DNA from: Tritrichomonas musculus
Lineage: Eukaryota; Parabasalia; Tritrichomonadida; Tritrichomonadidae
Assembly (NCBI GenBank): GCA_039105265.1
Contig: JAPFFF010000013.1
Coordinates: 1,178,001 to 1,242,000 of the forward strand
Reading direction: 5' to 3'
DNA length: 64,000 bases
Of the stretch, positions 18,883 through 30,500 are shown one piece after another (positions within the stretch are counted from its first letter, which is position 1; each line of letters opens with the position of its first letter). Position numbers and translations under genes: made by a program. The notes under the pieces were generated by a model. It was not told where the DNA came from. It saw only the letters and a program-made list of their open reading frames with translations, and did no database searches.

Positions 18883-21495
18883 AAATTTTTTAAAATTTTA
18901 AAACATGACATATCAAAATTTAATTCAGAAAAAGTTAAAAATTTTCCAAATTTTCTGTTACGATTAAACTCAATTGAGATAGGATTATTTTTGGATATAT
19001 CTCAATTATAAAATATTATAAAATTTATTTTATTATATATATATTTTATATATATTTTATATATTAATATAAATATCTTATAAATAAAATATAAAATAAA
19101 TAAATGTTTATTTAATAAGATATTATCCTTTTAAATTGAATGAAAAGTGAAAATTTAAAAACTTAGTTGGGCAATCAGATTCTCAAAAAAGTGGAGATGT
19201 TAAGTACAAAAATTTAAAATCCAAATGTATGGAATGTTTTTTGAAATACTTTTATCTTTTTATATAGTAAATATTGATCGGTATCATTGATTATTCATAT
19301 CATACTTATGATGTATTATATATATTTAACTTTATAGACCAATTAATTTTTTCTCATCAAAATGGAATATCTGCATGATACCATCATATATGTGCATTTA
19401 TATTTGTTTAACATATGTTTTATTGTTTTTGAATGCTAGTTTGTATTTTATATCACTTATTATTTCACTAATTATGAAGATATTATAAATTAAATTTTCG
19501 ACTAAAAAAAATGTGATTTTTCTGGAGAGATTGGTTTAACCGTTTAATATAATTTTCGGATATGTTATTATATAATAAAATTAATGGTTTTTTATCGAGG
19601 CAAAGAAACTTGATATAGCCATTAAAAAAAGATAAAAATGTTTGAAAACCAAATCCTCTCAAATAAACGTCTATTTTATTTTAATATTCATTTTTTTGAA
19701 TAAGCACGTTTTTTGGTTCTCACAAAAAATCTTGAATTTTCTGGAAAGACTGGAATAATATTACAAGCTCTAAACAATATATACCTTATAATATAAAATA
19801 TAATGAGGTTTTACCGAGCCAATTAGGTTATATATGTTTCTATTTTAGGATATTTATGTTTACATAAATTTTTACATAAAAGTTCTTCAAATATTTTGTG
19901 AGTATAAAATTTGGATTATTTATTTTTATCTTATTAAAACAATTTCTAAAATAGAATTTATATTAAATATATGATATAAATATGATATAATAAATATAAA
20001 ATGAAACACAAAAATTATTTACAAATAAATACATATATAATTATAAATCTCCAAATGCATTCAAAATTAAAAACTCATCCATAATTCAAAGGTATAAATA
20101 TATTTTGATAAAGCATTCATAAATAATTGTATGAGCTATTTTAATTTCTCATTTTTAATGAAAATAATGATAGATTTTTATTTTCTCAAATTATTGTATG
20201 TAATCATTCAATAAAATTAATAACATTTTATTGAAATTAAAATCATAGTTTAAATTTCCAATATCTTATTTAATTTTTCAAACCCTAAATTATAATTAAT
20301 AATTATATATATAACATTTTATATTCATTCATATTTCCAATGTATAATAAATTTTTATTGATTTACATAATGGATTACTTGAATCATATTTTTGAATACT
20401 TAATAGTTTTTATTTATTCAATTTATATATTTTGCATATATCTCACAATAAAATTTAAATATAATATTTTATGGCTATTATAATAATATAAAATTCAATA
20501 TAAAAACATATTATAAAATATGATGATTTAAAAACCACTAGTTATTTCTATTTCGTTTTTTTCGAGTTTCCATACATTTATAAATACTATATTTCTCTCA
20601 AAATTTTGAATGATTTTCCTTTCAATTTCATATTTTAAGATTAAAATATGATTATCTTTAAATATAAATAAATATTTAATAATTGTATCGGTGTAATTAA
20701 AGATAATCTTATATAATTAAACATATCATAATATGATTAAATAAAAAACCTATTAAGTCCCAAAAAGTCCCAGCATATTGAGTCGGGACCCATCTTTCTA
20801 ATTAAAGTTTTTGTTTTTCTTTGAATAGAGATTTTTAAAATTTTATACATTCAAAAAGTGAGCATTCAAAAATATTATCTTTATACAAATTTTCAAATAA
20901 ATTGGCCTTATTATATACAGATAATGTTAATTATTCTTTTCATCAATACCTTAAAAATAAAATGAATATTTAAAATAATTAAAATATTTAATAAATGATA
21001 ATTAAATCTTATTTAATAAATATCAATAAATATATTGTAAAATGACTTATTTTAATATATTTAGCTCCTTTTCTATAAAAAAAAACGTTAATTCTAATAA
21101 TTCAAAAAGTGTAATATTGATTTTTTTTAAGTAGTTAACATAATGATGGGGAATATCATTTAATTAAATAGAAAAACAATAATAAATATAATATAAACTG
21201 AATTGTTTTTCTATTGTAAATCGATTAATCTTTGAAATAATCATTTAATTCAATTTTAAATAGAAAATTTTTCAAAAAAAAAACCCTTAAAATTCAATTT
21301 CTGAATGTTTTTTCTCCAAAAATGCGCAATTTAATCACCCCAAAATTAATAAAATATATTATAGAATATTAAAAGACTATAAAAAAATATTTTTTAAACA
21401 AATTCATCAAGAAATAATGTTTAAAATCTTTTTCAATTAATTATTTTTTTGATAGAGTTATTTAAATATTTGAAATAAAATAATTCTTAGAAAAA
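18883..21495. other. 2.6-kb gene-free region
   Basis: No gene is seen. The centre is one copy of the 1358-bp repeat (19222-20579). The rest is AT-rich, including ATATATTTTATATATATTTT-type simple sequence near 19035 and a short GC-containing patch at about 20758-20800 with three GTCCC/GGGAC words. It separates the minus-strand double pseudokinase from the giant surface-protein gene. Confidence 0.6.
19222..20579 (+). mobile_element. 1358-bp non-coding repeat with 12-bp terminal inverted repeats, copy A
   Basis: This segment is present again, inverted, at 49312-50669. Both copies are exactly 1358 bp and differ by scattered substitutions in the parts I compared. The ends are short inverted repeats, AAATGTATGGAA at the left and TTCCATACATTT at the right. 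Neither copy carries an obvious open frame, and no clean target duplication is visible at either copy. It behaves like a non-autonomous DNA transposon (MITE-like); a segmental duplication is the alternative. Confidence 0.65.
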
Positions 21496-21503
21496 TCACA
21501 AAT
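21496..21503 (+). promoter_or_regulatory. Initiator-like TCACAAAT upstream of the giant surface protein
   Basis: TCACAAAT, with the A of TCA 17 bases before the ATG at 21515, matches the trichomonad TCAYW initiator and is identical over ten bases to the motif before the MOB gene. Confidence 0.55.
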
Positions 21504-21514
21504 TTAATAGATTT

Positions 21515-24500
21515 ATGTTAGTTATTCTTCTTTTTGCAGCATCAATTTATTGTGATGAAGAAGTTCTTTATGGGACATTTACTAAAACAAATGGTAATTT
21601 CGTAAATAGCAATTATTTAAATACTCATCAAGTATCTCCAAATGATTTCTCGTATAGTTCATCAGATAGCTATCCTAATCAACAAATTTCTTTAGCATTT
21701 GATTCTAGAAATGAAAATACGTATTGGGTATCAAATGGACCCATAAATGAAACTTATAAGAGTTATATATTAATTAATTTTCATGATACAATCTCTTTGG
21801 AAGGATTTATTATAGATTTAGCATATAGATCAAGAGAAATTAGATATTTTGATGGTTCACCTCTTGAGCTCAATGTTTATAGCTCAATAAATAATGATCC
21901 ATTAACATTAAAATATATTTTTAATGGAACATATGATCAGCAAATATCATCTGATTGGACAACTATACAGTTTGTTTTTACAATGCCATTAGAATGTGAT
22001 ACATTAAAAATAGAATTTTCAAAAGTTACATTAGATGAATCTTTTTCGCATGAGTACAATTCAGTTGTCAGAAATCTTTTATTAGTTTCATACATAGATG
22101 AATCATTAAATGTAGCGATAGGGCCAACAACAGGTAATTATGCAGATGATAATTATGTTAATGAACATCGAATACCATCTTCTTACTTTACTTATCGTAC
22201 ATCTGGAGATAAAGACGGCTATCCAGCTTCAAATCTTTTTGACGATGCGTATAATTCATATTGGGTTTCAAAAGATCCAAACAAAGAATCTTTCAAAAAC
22301 TACGTTATTATTAATTTTGAAGGAGCCATCACTTTAGAAGGTTTTCTTTATGATACAGCTTATCGTACAAAAGGGCAAGTTCGTAATTTTGATGGTTTTC
22401 CTACAAAACTAAAAGTTTTTACATCTACCAATAACGAGCCTTTTAGATCGATTTATCATTTTTACGGAAATCCTGTTTATCCTTGGACTCGAATCCAGTT
22501 TATTTTCCCTGAGCCTGTTACTTGTGATAAGATCAAACTGGAGTTCACCACTGTAACACAAGATGTTTCATTTGGAGGTGAATATACTGCATGTTGTGGA
22601 GGAATGTATTTAATTCAGCACATTAGTGAAGAATATCAAAAAATCCTCGATGAAATCAACACAATATTTACTGATTATGCTCAACTTACTTTGAATGAAT
22701 CGTTTACAGACGAAGAAATCGAAGAGTTGAGAAGAAAATCAATGCAATTTGCAAGCTATGAAACAGAATTGAAGCCCATTTTTGAAAGAGTTGAAGCAAT
22801 CCATAAAGGCTCCATTAAAAAAGATCCTCATAGAGAATTCTCAACAAAACCAGGTTCAAGAAACATGCTAGAACAATTTGGTGATTCAGCTGGTTATTGC
22901 AGGGATAAATTGCTTTTATCTAGCTTTGGCACAAACAGACAAGTCATTGGAATCGGTGGAAACACTGGAAAGCCAATCGTAATTTATGTTGATGCAGAAC
23001 CAATGGAAGGACAATCTAAATCATCGGTTAGACTTCCATCAATCACGTTCACTCAAATATTAGGTTCCTGGCAGAGCAGTTTTAGAACAAGTAACCTCAA
23101 ATTGGGTAGAAATTCATTTGTTTTCCCAGACATACAAACCCAGGGCTATAGTGTTTTTGTAGAAAAAGGAGGCCCAATTCATGTAAACAACCCGTACACG
23201 TATGAAACTCAACGTGGTCATGTTACGATCTACGTCGAAGGTGGATATGTTTATCCAGTGTTTCATAGAGGTGATGATGAAGGATCGTTTAGAATCATAC
23301 TCGAAAACTATTATAATCGATTGAACGATCCAAATGATCTAGATATCACTGTTGATGCTTTTGAAGCTGTTTCAGATCACGTTATGACTTCTTGTTCTTG
23401 CACTTTGGCTTATAATGTCTACATAGGAGAAGGACTATCAGCCCAAAACAATATCGACAGATGGGATGATTTCCTTGGCAAATTGCTTGCTTTTGGTGGT
23501 CTTCCATTTGATAAAAATGATCCAAAATACAATCCAATGAATGATCATGTTAGACAAAACTTTAGAACAGTTCAACCTTTTGCAGGATTCTTTGCATTCG
23601 CATGGACTGAAATGATTGGTCTTCCGGATACAGGAACTCATAGACATTGTGTTCAATTGACAGTTCCGGGTTGGGCATTTGCACATGAATTTGGTCACAC
23701 GGTTGATAAAAGGGGAAGAATATGGGGTGAAAATACTAACAACATGTGGGCTATGTATAACATCTTCATGATGAATAGAGAAATTTATGATAGAATCCCA
23801 ATTACTGCTGTTCATCAAAACCTTGGCCCTGATTTCAGTGACTATGTGACTCATGAAGGTGGAACCTATTTAATGTCGAGTAATCCAACCGTTTGGTGGA
23901 TTCTTGAAGGTTGTAAGCCTGGATACTGGGCAGACTCAGAAAATATGTTCATTTACGAAGAATCTGATAGAAATGAAAATGGTCAATCAATTATTGGAAT
24001 GACAGAAAGATTAGTTTATTATGCAAGTCTCTCATTTGGTCATAACATGTCACATTATTTCGAAAGATGGGGATTCTGCATGGACCAAGATCCTGTCTAT
24101 AATGTAGGCAACAGGTGGTCATATGAAAAATCAACAGAAGAATTCAAGACTTTAATGAACCAAGCCAAAACAAACGGAAGAATTGATGAAAATGAAAAGA
24201 AATATTGGTACATTAATCTTGATCAATATCAATATTTATTTGATCATGATAACACTTTATCAGAAAAAGAACACTGCTATGATATAGATGAATATATTAC
24301 ACCTAAATCAATAACAAAGAATGGCAATAGTTATATCATATTACTACCTGAATTCAAGTGTTCTGATACTCACCTTTGTTATGAAGTTCAATCATTAATA
24401 GATAACAAATGGGTTACTCTTGGTATCACATACACACAAATTTACACTGATACTTATGATTATCAAGATGCTTCACCTAAATACAGAATATATGCATATG

Positions 24501-27500
24501 ATAGACTTATAGATAGAACAGGTGATCCACCTCATGACTTCGAACCTGAAGGAGGTCAAGATGCTACATGCAGAATTGGTGAAACTAGATATAATACTCT
24601 TAATGAAGCAGTTGAAGCAAGTCAAAATGGTGATACAATCGTTTTGCTTAAATCATTCATGTTACAGCCGCTAAGATTGAACAAAAGAGTTACAATTATC
24701 CCTGAAGAAGGATTGGAAGAACCTATTATAATTAGTAAGATAAATCCGGGCAATTTAATTAATATAGACGGACTTGGTAGTGGTTCTCCAAATGTTCAAA
24801 TAGGTGATAATATTAGAGTTAAAATAATCTTTGATGGAGGTGGGTGTAAACAAGATGGTAGTCTCATTAGAGTTGCAGGAACAAGAAAATTATGTCTTTA
24901 CAATGTTGAATTAAGAAACAATATAAATACAAATGATGGTGGTGCTATTTACAATGGTTACGATTCACATACAGAAATGACAAACTGTATTGTAGAAAAA
25001 TGTTCTTCTAGTAAATGTGGTGGCGCTGCTTATCTTTGCGGCGGTCAACAGGGTTATCATCATGTTGAACTTATTATCAATAATGTTCTTTTCAAAGATA
25101 ACTCTTGTTCTCAAGATGGTGGTGCTATTGATGCATCTGGTTACATGGGATACTCTAGACTTGTTTCAAGTTCAGATGTAATATTTGAAAATAACGTAGC
25201 TGGAAGAAATGGAGGTGCTATATATGCAGTTAAATTCCAGCAATTTGTTGGTACTATTTTTAGAGGAAATAGAGCTCAAAATGGAGGTGCAATTTATTGT
25301 CACTGTTCTAGCTTTGAATTCAAGATTTGCAGCTCAAACTTTTCAAATAACCAAGCTACTGTAAATGGAAGTGATATTTACTTACAATCTGGATATCTGT
25401 TATTAAATAGCGGTATATATGAAGGAACAATTCACAAAGTAACTGGAACTAGTATTAGATTCAATAAATTTAGTTCTGCTGATGCTGAATTACCTGACTT
25501 TTCTGATGCAACATTTACCATTGATCTTCCAAATGGAGGAAATGCACTTTTCGATGTAATTGATAATCCTTATGTTTCTTTGATAGAGAATTCAATTGAT
25601 ACAATTAAAGTGCAAAATGGATTTGCTGAATATAATACAGAACAAAACAAAGTCTTTGCTTATCCTTCAAAATCAACAATAACTGTCAGATTTAATGGAC
25701 AAACTTATACTTTTATTGCTCCATATGGTGATTTTGTTTTACCATCAACGTTTGAAGGCTTTACTGAAGAATACAGTATAACTGAATGGGTGAAAGATTC
25801 AGTTACTTACAAAGTTGGTGATACAATTTTCATTAATCAAGATTTAACTTTCGATGTCATAGCTCAGAAATACTGTGTTGTACGAATTGTTTATAATGAA
25901 AAAGTGCAAGTTTTAAGGATTGTTCCAAATACTGTTTTTTACATGCCAATGACAACTCCAGATGAAGAAACTGTTTTCGGTTGGGAATGCTCAGATGGCA
26001 ATTATTATGCTTATGCAGACCCTGTTGTAATTACGACTGATTTAACATTTACTGCTGTTCTAATTAACAAAGTTACTGTCACTGTACAAATTGGTGATAA
26101 TGTTGATACTTATAAACTTAATTACAATGAATTTTTCACTTTACCAACACCACCTGAAACATTAAATGGATTAACCTTCAAATACTTTTATTCCGAAGAT
26201 AATGATAAATATCAACCAGGTGATAAAATTTCGATTTTAAATGACATTAAATTCACTGCATTTTATTCAAATACAATTTCAATAGTTTTTGTTGGCCCTG
26301 AAGATGAACAAACTGTAGAATATCAACAAAACGAGGAAATTAGATTACCACATCCAGGCCCTGAAAATCCAAATAAGCCAAATACAGGAAGAGAATTTAT
26401 CTTTTGGTTGATTGAAGGTAATAAATATTACCCATTCAGTAGGTATACAGTCACAAGGAATGTCCAGGCTGTTGCTTCTTATCGTTTGGCTAATAAAGAA
26501 GCACCAGTAACAATTACATACGAAATACCAAATGTTTTAAGCGAATATCCACACTTTGTTAATGGTACAACAACTAGAACAGAACAACATTCATTCCTTG
26601 AAAACATTACTCTACCCGGAGAAGATTACTTTTTGAAAGAGCCATATGGTCTTGGTTATGATCAAAATACAAGTAGAGAAAATCTATTTGATTATTGGAT
26701 CATTAATGGAATGAGATACAATGGATCTGAAACGTTCGGATTAACCGAAGCATTTACAGCTAAATTGATTACTAAATTATCAACAAAAGGACTTCCAACT
26801 GAAACACCAACCCAAACACCAATTGAAACACCAACCCCAAGTAATTTACCTACAGAAACGCCATTACCGTCTGATACGCCTACTCCAATACCAACAGAGA
26901 TTAAAACAGACGCAGATGTATCAGATATTGATAGAGTTGGAAATTTAGTTACATTAAATCTTGATTGTAAAATAAAGAACGGTGATATTAAAATTAATCT
27001 TAAATGTAGTACATGTCTTATCAAAGAATACTTGTGGTTTACTGTATCCTTTGAAGATGGAAAAATGAAAGATGACATTCAATTTGATGATAGAGATATA
27101 TATCAAGTTGGTAATACTTTTAGTAAGTTGAATAACTTTGTTAATAGTATCGAATTTGTTGAAAGCACTCAACAATTAAAGTTTAATACTGGAAGTCAGT
27201 ATATTTTAATCATGGATGGTCAATTTGAAAATAATTTAAAGTGCTATCCACCACCAACATCTACACCAAAACCAACCGAATCTCCTTCTTTATCGCCAAC
27301 ACCAAAAGCTACACCAATAGCAGACTTTTCAAATCGAGAATTTACTGGTGAAATGTCAACTAGCATATTAGATGAAAAATACAATCCATCAACAATAGAA
27401 AATGCAAAATTCACAGATATCACACTTGCAGACGATGACAGCGAATATTTAATTATTGTTAAAAAACAAATGCAATTTAATAATGTTCATTTTATATTCC

Positions 27501-30500
27501 CCAATACACACATAGGTGCAATTAAAGTTGATTTTACTGGTGATGTAACAATTAATAATTGCATATTTACTGGTTGTTCGGTTAGTAATGGAAATGGTAA
27601 CGCCATTTTAATTACTGAAAACTCTGAAACGTCACAGAAAATTATTCAAGATTGTCAATTCAATTCTTGTGGAAATAACGGATATGCCGTTCAGTCGAAC
27701 AAAGAAGTTACAATAAGAAATTGCAACGTTGAGTTTAATGATCAAAATTCGGCTTGTGGAGGCTTCAAGATACTTAAATGTGGTTCAACCATTACTAATT
27801 GTCATTTGTTGAACAATAAAGCTAAAGGAGCTATCCTTTATAATCCAGTTGAATCAACTGTTGGCTCTCAATTCATAATTGAACAATGCACAATTGAAAA
27901 CTGTGAAGGAATTGGCTTTTATAATCAACTAGCAACTTTATCACCAGATCAAATTGTCATCAGAGAATCTTCGTTTATCAATTGTGTTAATCCAGAAATG
28001 TCAAGTACTAATGCACTTGGTTTTAATGAAGTTTCTGATTCATTTTCACTAGATGTAAGTAATTGTGTATTTAGAAATTGCGGAAATTCTGGATACATAT
28101 TTGGTTTTACTGGAATGAAAGTTAAAGATAACTATTTAGAATCATTAATTTCATTCAACAATGTTGAATTTGAATTTGATTCACTTAATGCAGGTAGTGG
28201 TATTGAAATAAACCAAATTGGTAGAAAAGTTCTTTTCCACAATTGCACATTTAAACAATTACGTCCAAACACTGAAACAGATGATATGGTATCAGCAATT
28301 AATGCTCCTTCATTAGCTGATATCGTGATTGAACAATCAAAATTCTTAGGATGTGGAGGAGGAACAGTAATATGCATTGATGATCAAGATGCAGAAATAT
28401 TGATTCAAAATTGTACATTTAATTCATTTGATTCATATTCAACCGGATCGCCATTTTCTGTTCGTAAAGATAGTATCAGTATAATCGGAAATTACTTCAT
28501 TAATTGTGATACAATTAACATTCAGTCTAAAATCTTAGATCCTTATGAATTCAGATTGATTGATAATCATTTCTCGCAATGCACATCGGGCTCAGTTATT
28601 AGCATGATGGATGGACTCAATATAAAGCCAATCATTGAAGGAAATGTATTCGAAGATATTAATGTTAATTCTGAACTGTTTTCAATCATTATAGCTATTG
28701 ATTCTATTTCAATCGACTTGGTAAAGAACACATTCCGTAATGTTACTACTAAATATGGAGGTTTCGGAGGACGATTTGGATATCCTAATTCTGATTCTGA
28801 ATCACCAGTACATGTTACATTTTCTCAATGCCACTTCTTAGATAGCGTTCAAAAGACTCATGGTGGAGCATTTCATGCTTCTGACATTCAAAACAATCGT
28901 AACACTAAGATAACATTTATTAATTGTGTCTTTGAAAATAATAAAGCTAAGGCATATGGAGGAGCTATTTATATTGATTTTACTCAAGATGTTGACATTG
29001 TAAATTGTACCTTTAACTTTAACTTAGGAGGCGATGGACAAGGATCAGCTATTTTCATCGAATCGTCTGATATATCAGTCACAATTACTGGCTGTAACTT
29101 CAAGGATAACGCTGACTTTGAAGATGATAAACTTGATGGATTTGCAATTATATCAAAGGCAAGATCGATTGCAATATCTAACAGTATAATTGAATACACT
29201 GACACTAGCAATTCTATTGCTGGTTTACGTATTGAAAGTACTGCAAATTCAGTTATTGTTGATAAGTGTAATTTCATCAAATGCTCAGGAACCGAAAGCA
29301 CGTCCTTTGATATTGAATGTCAGAATTCTATCCAATTCACAAACAACAAAATTGATTCATGCTTATATAACCAAAACTTAGGAAAGATCATTATACATGG
29401 TGATGTTTCTGAACAAACTATTGATTCGTGTCATTTTACTAATAATAATAAAGTGAAATCTGGACCAAATTCCGGACTTTTGGTTCAAAAACAAACAGCA
29501 GATAACCTTAAAGTTATATTTGAATCATGCGAATTTAAATCTAATTCTGCATCTGTTGAATCAGGTGGAGCACTTTCTGTTAATACGATTTCAGTTTTAA
29601 TAAAACAATGCACATTCACAAGCAATAATGCTGAAATGAATGGTGGAGCTTTGTTAGTTTCATGTGCAACTTCTATTTCTATAGAAGGATCAGACTTTTT
29701 GGATAACCTTTGTAATAAACGTGGTGGTGCGATTTACATTGATTATCATCCAACAAATTCTGAATCATCTCGTTTATTGAATGATAATGCTTATTGTTCA
29801 ATAACATCGTGTAAATTCGAAAGAAATAAAGCATCAGAATACGGAAATGCTATTTTTGTTCATGAAACAAGAGAAAATGCTGTTCATAATATCCAGAACA
29901 ACCAATTTATTGATAATTATCTTGACGATTCTAATGCAGGATATGTAATTGCAGCTTCATTCTTCGAAATTGAATATGAACAAAATACATTCAATAATCA
30001 AAACGCAAATATTCCAGTTAATAAGTTCTTCTTATTGACATTAGTACCATCACAAAGTCCATCGCAATCACCATCAGCAACACCACACCCAACAATAACT
30101 AGTATACCTGGAACAAACCTTAATTATATTAATAAAGAATACATTGGTACAATCCCTCCATGTGTAAATACTGAATATCAGATCCAAGTCCAAAGTGATA
30201 GAGACATTCAACAAATATCAGGTTGTAGATTCATTAACATTAATCATGATAAGAACTATTTCATAAGAATTAGAAAGGAGATTCCTTTCTTTGATAACTA
30301 TTTCGAATATAATGATCCAACATTAATAAATGCACCGGCTCCAATTTGGGCAGAAGATTTGCCTAAGATTACATTATTACGTTGCACTTTTATCAACTCA
30401 GTAACAAGAAAAGATGACGATGGTAATGTTTTCTCAATTACACGAGCTAACACTTATATAACAATTGATAGTTGTAAGTTTGTAAATTGCGGAAGAGGCC

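Noticed and set aside
20758-20800. GTCCC/GGGAC words as end of a copy of the 59180 MITE
   Set aside because: Only short words are shared; the terminal TAGACTTGTT sequence and a target duplication are missing.
23438-23854. Minus-strand open frame of 138 codons
   Set aside because: It lies inside the strongly supported metallopeptidase domain, and its translation shows no domain or motif.
26692-27078. Minus-strand open frame rich in Val/Gly/Ser
   Set aside because: It is antisense to the Pro/Thr spacer (repeated ACACCA codons) of the giant surface protein.
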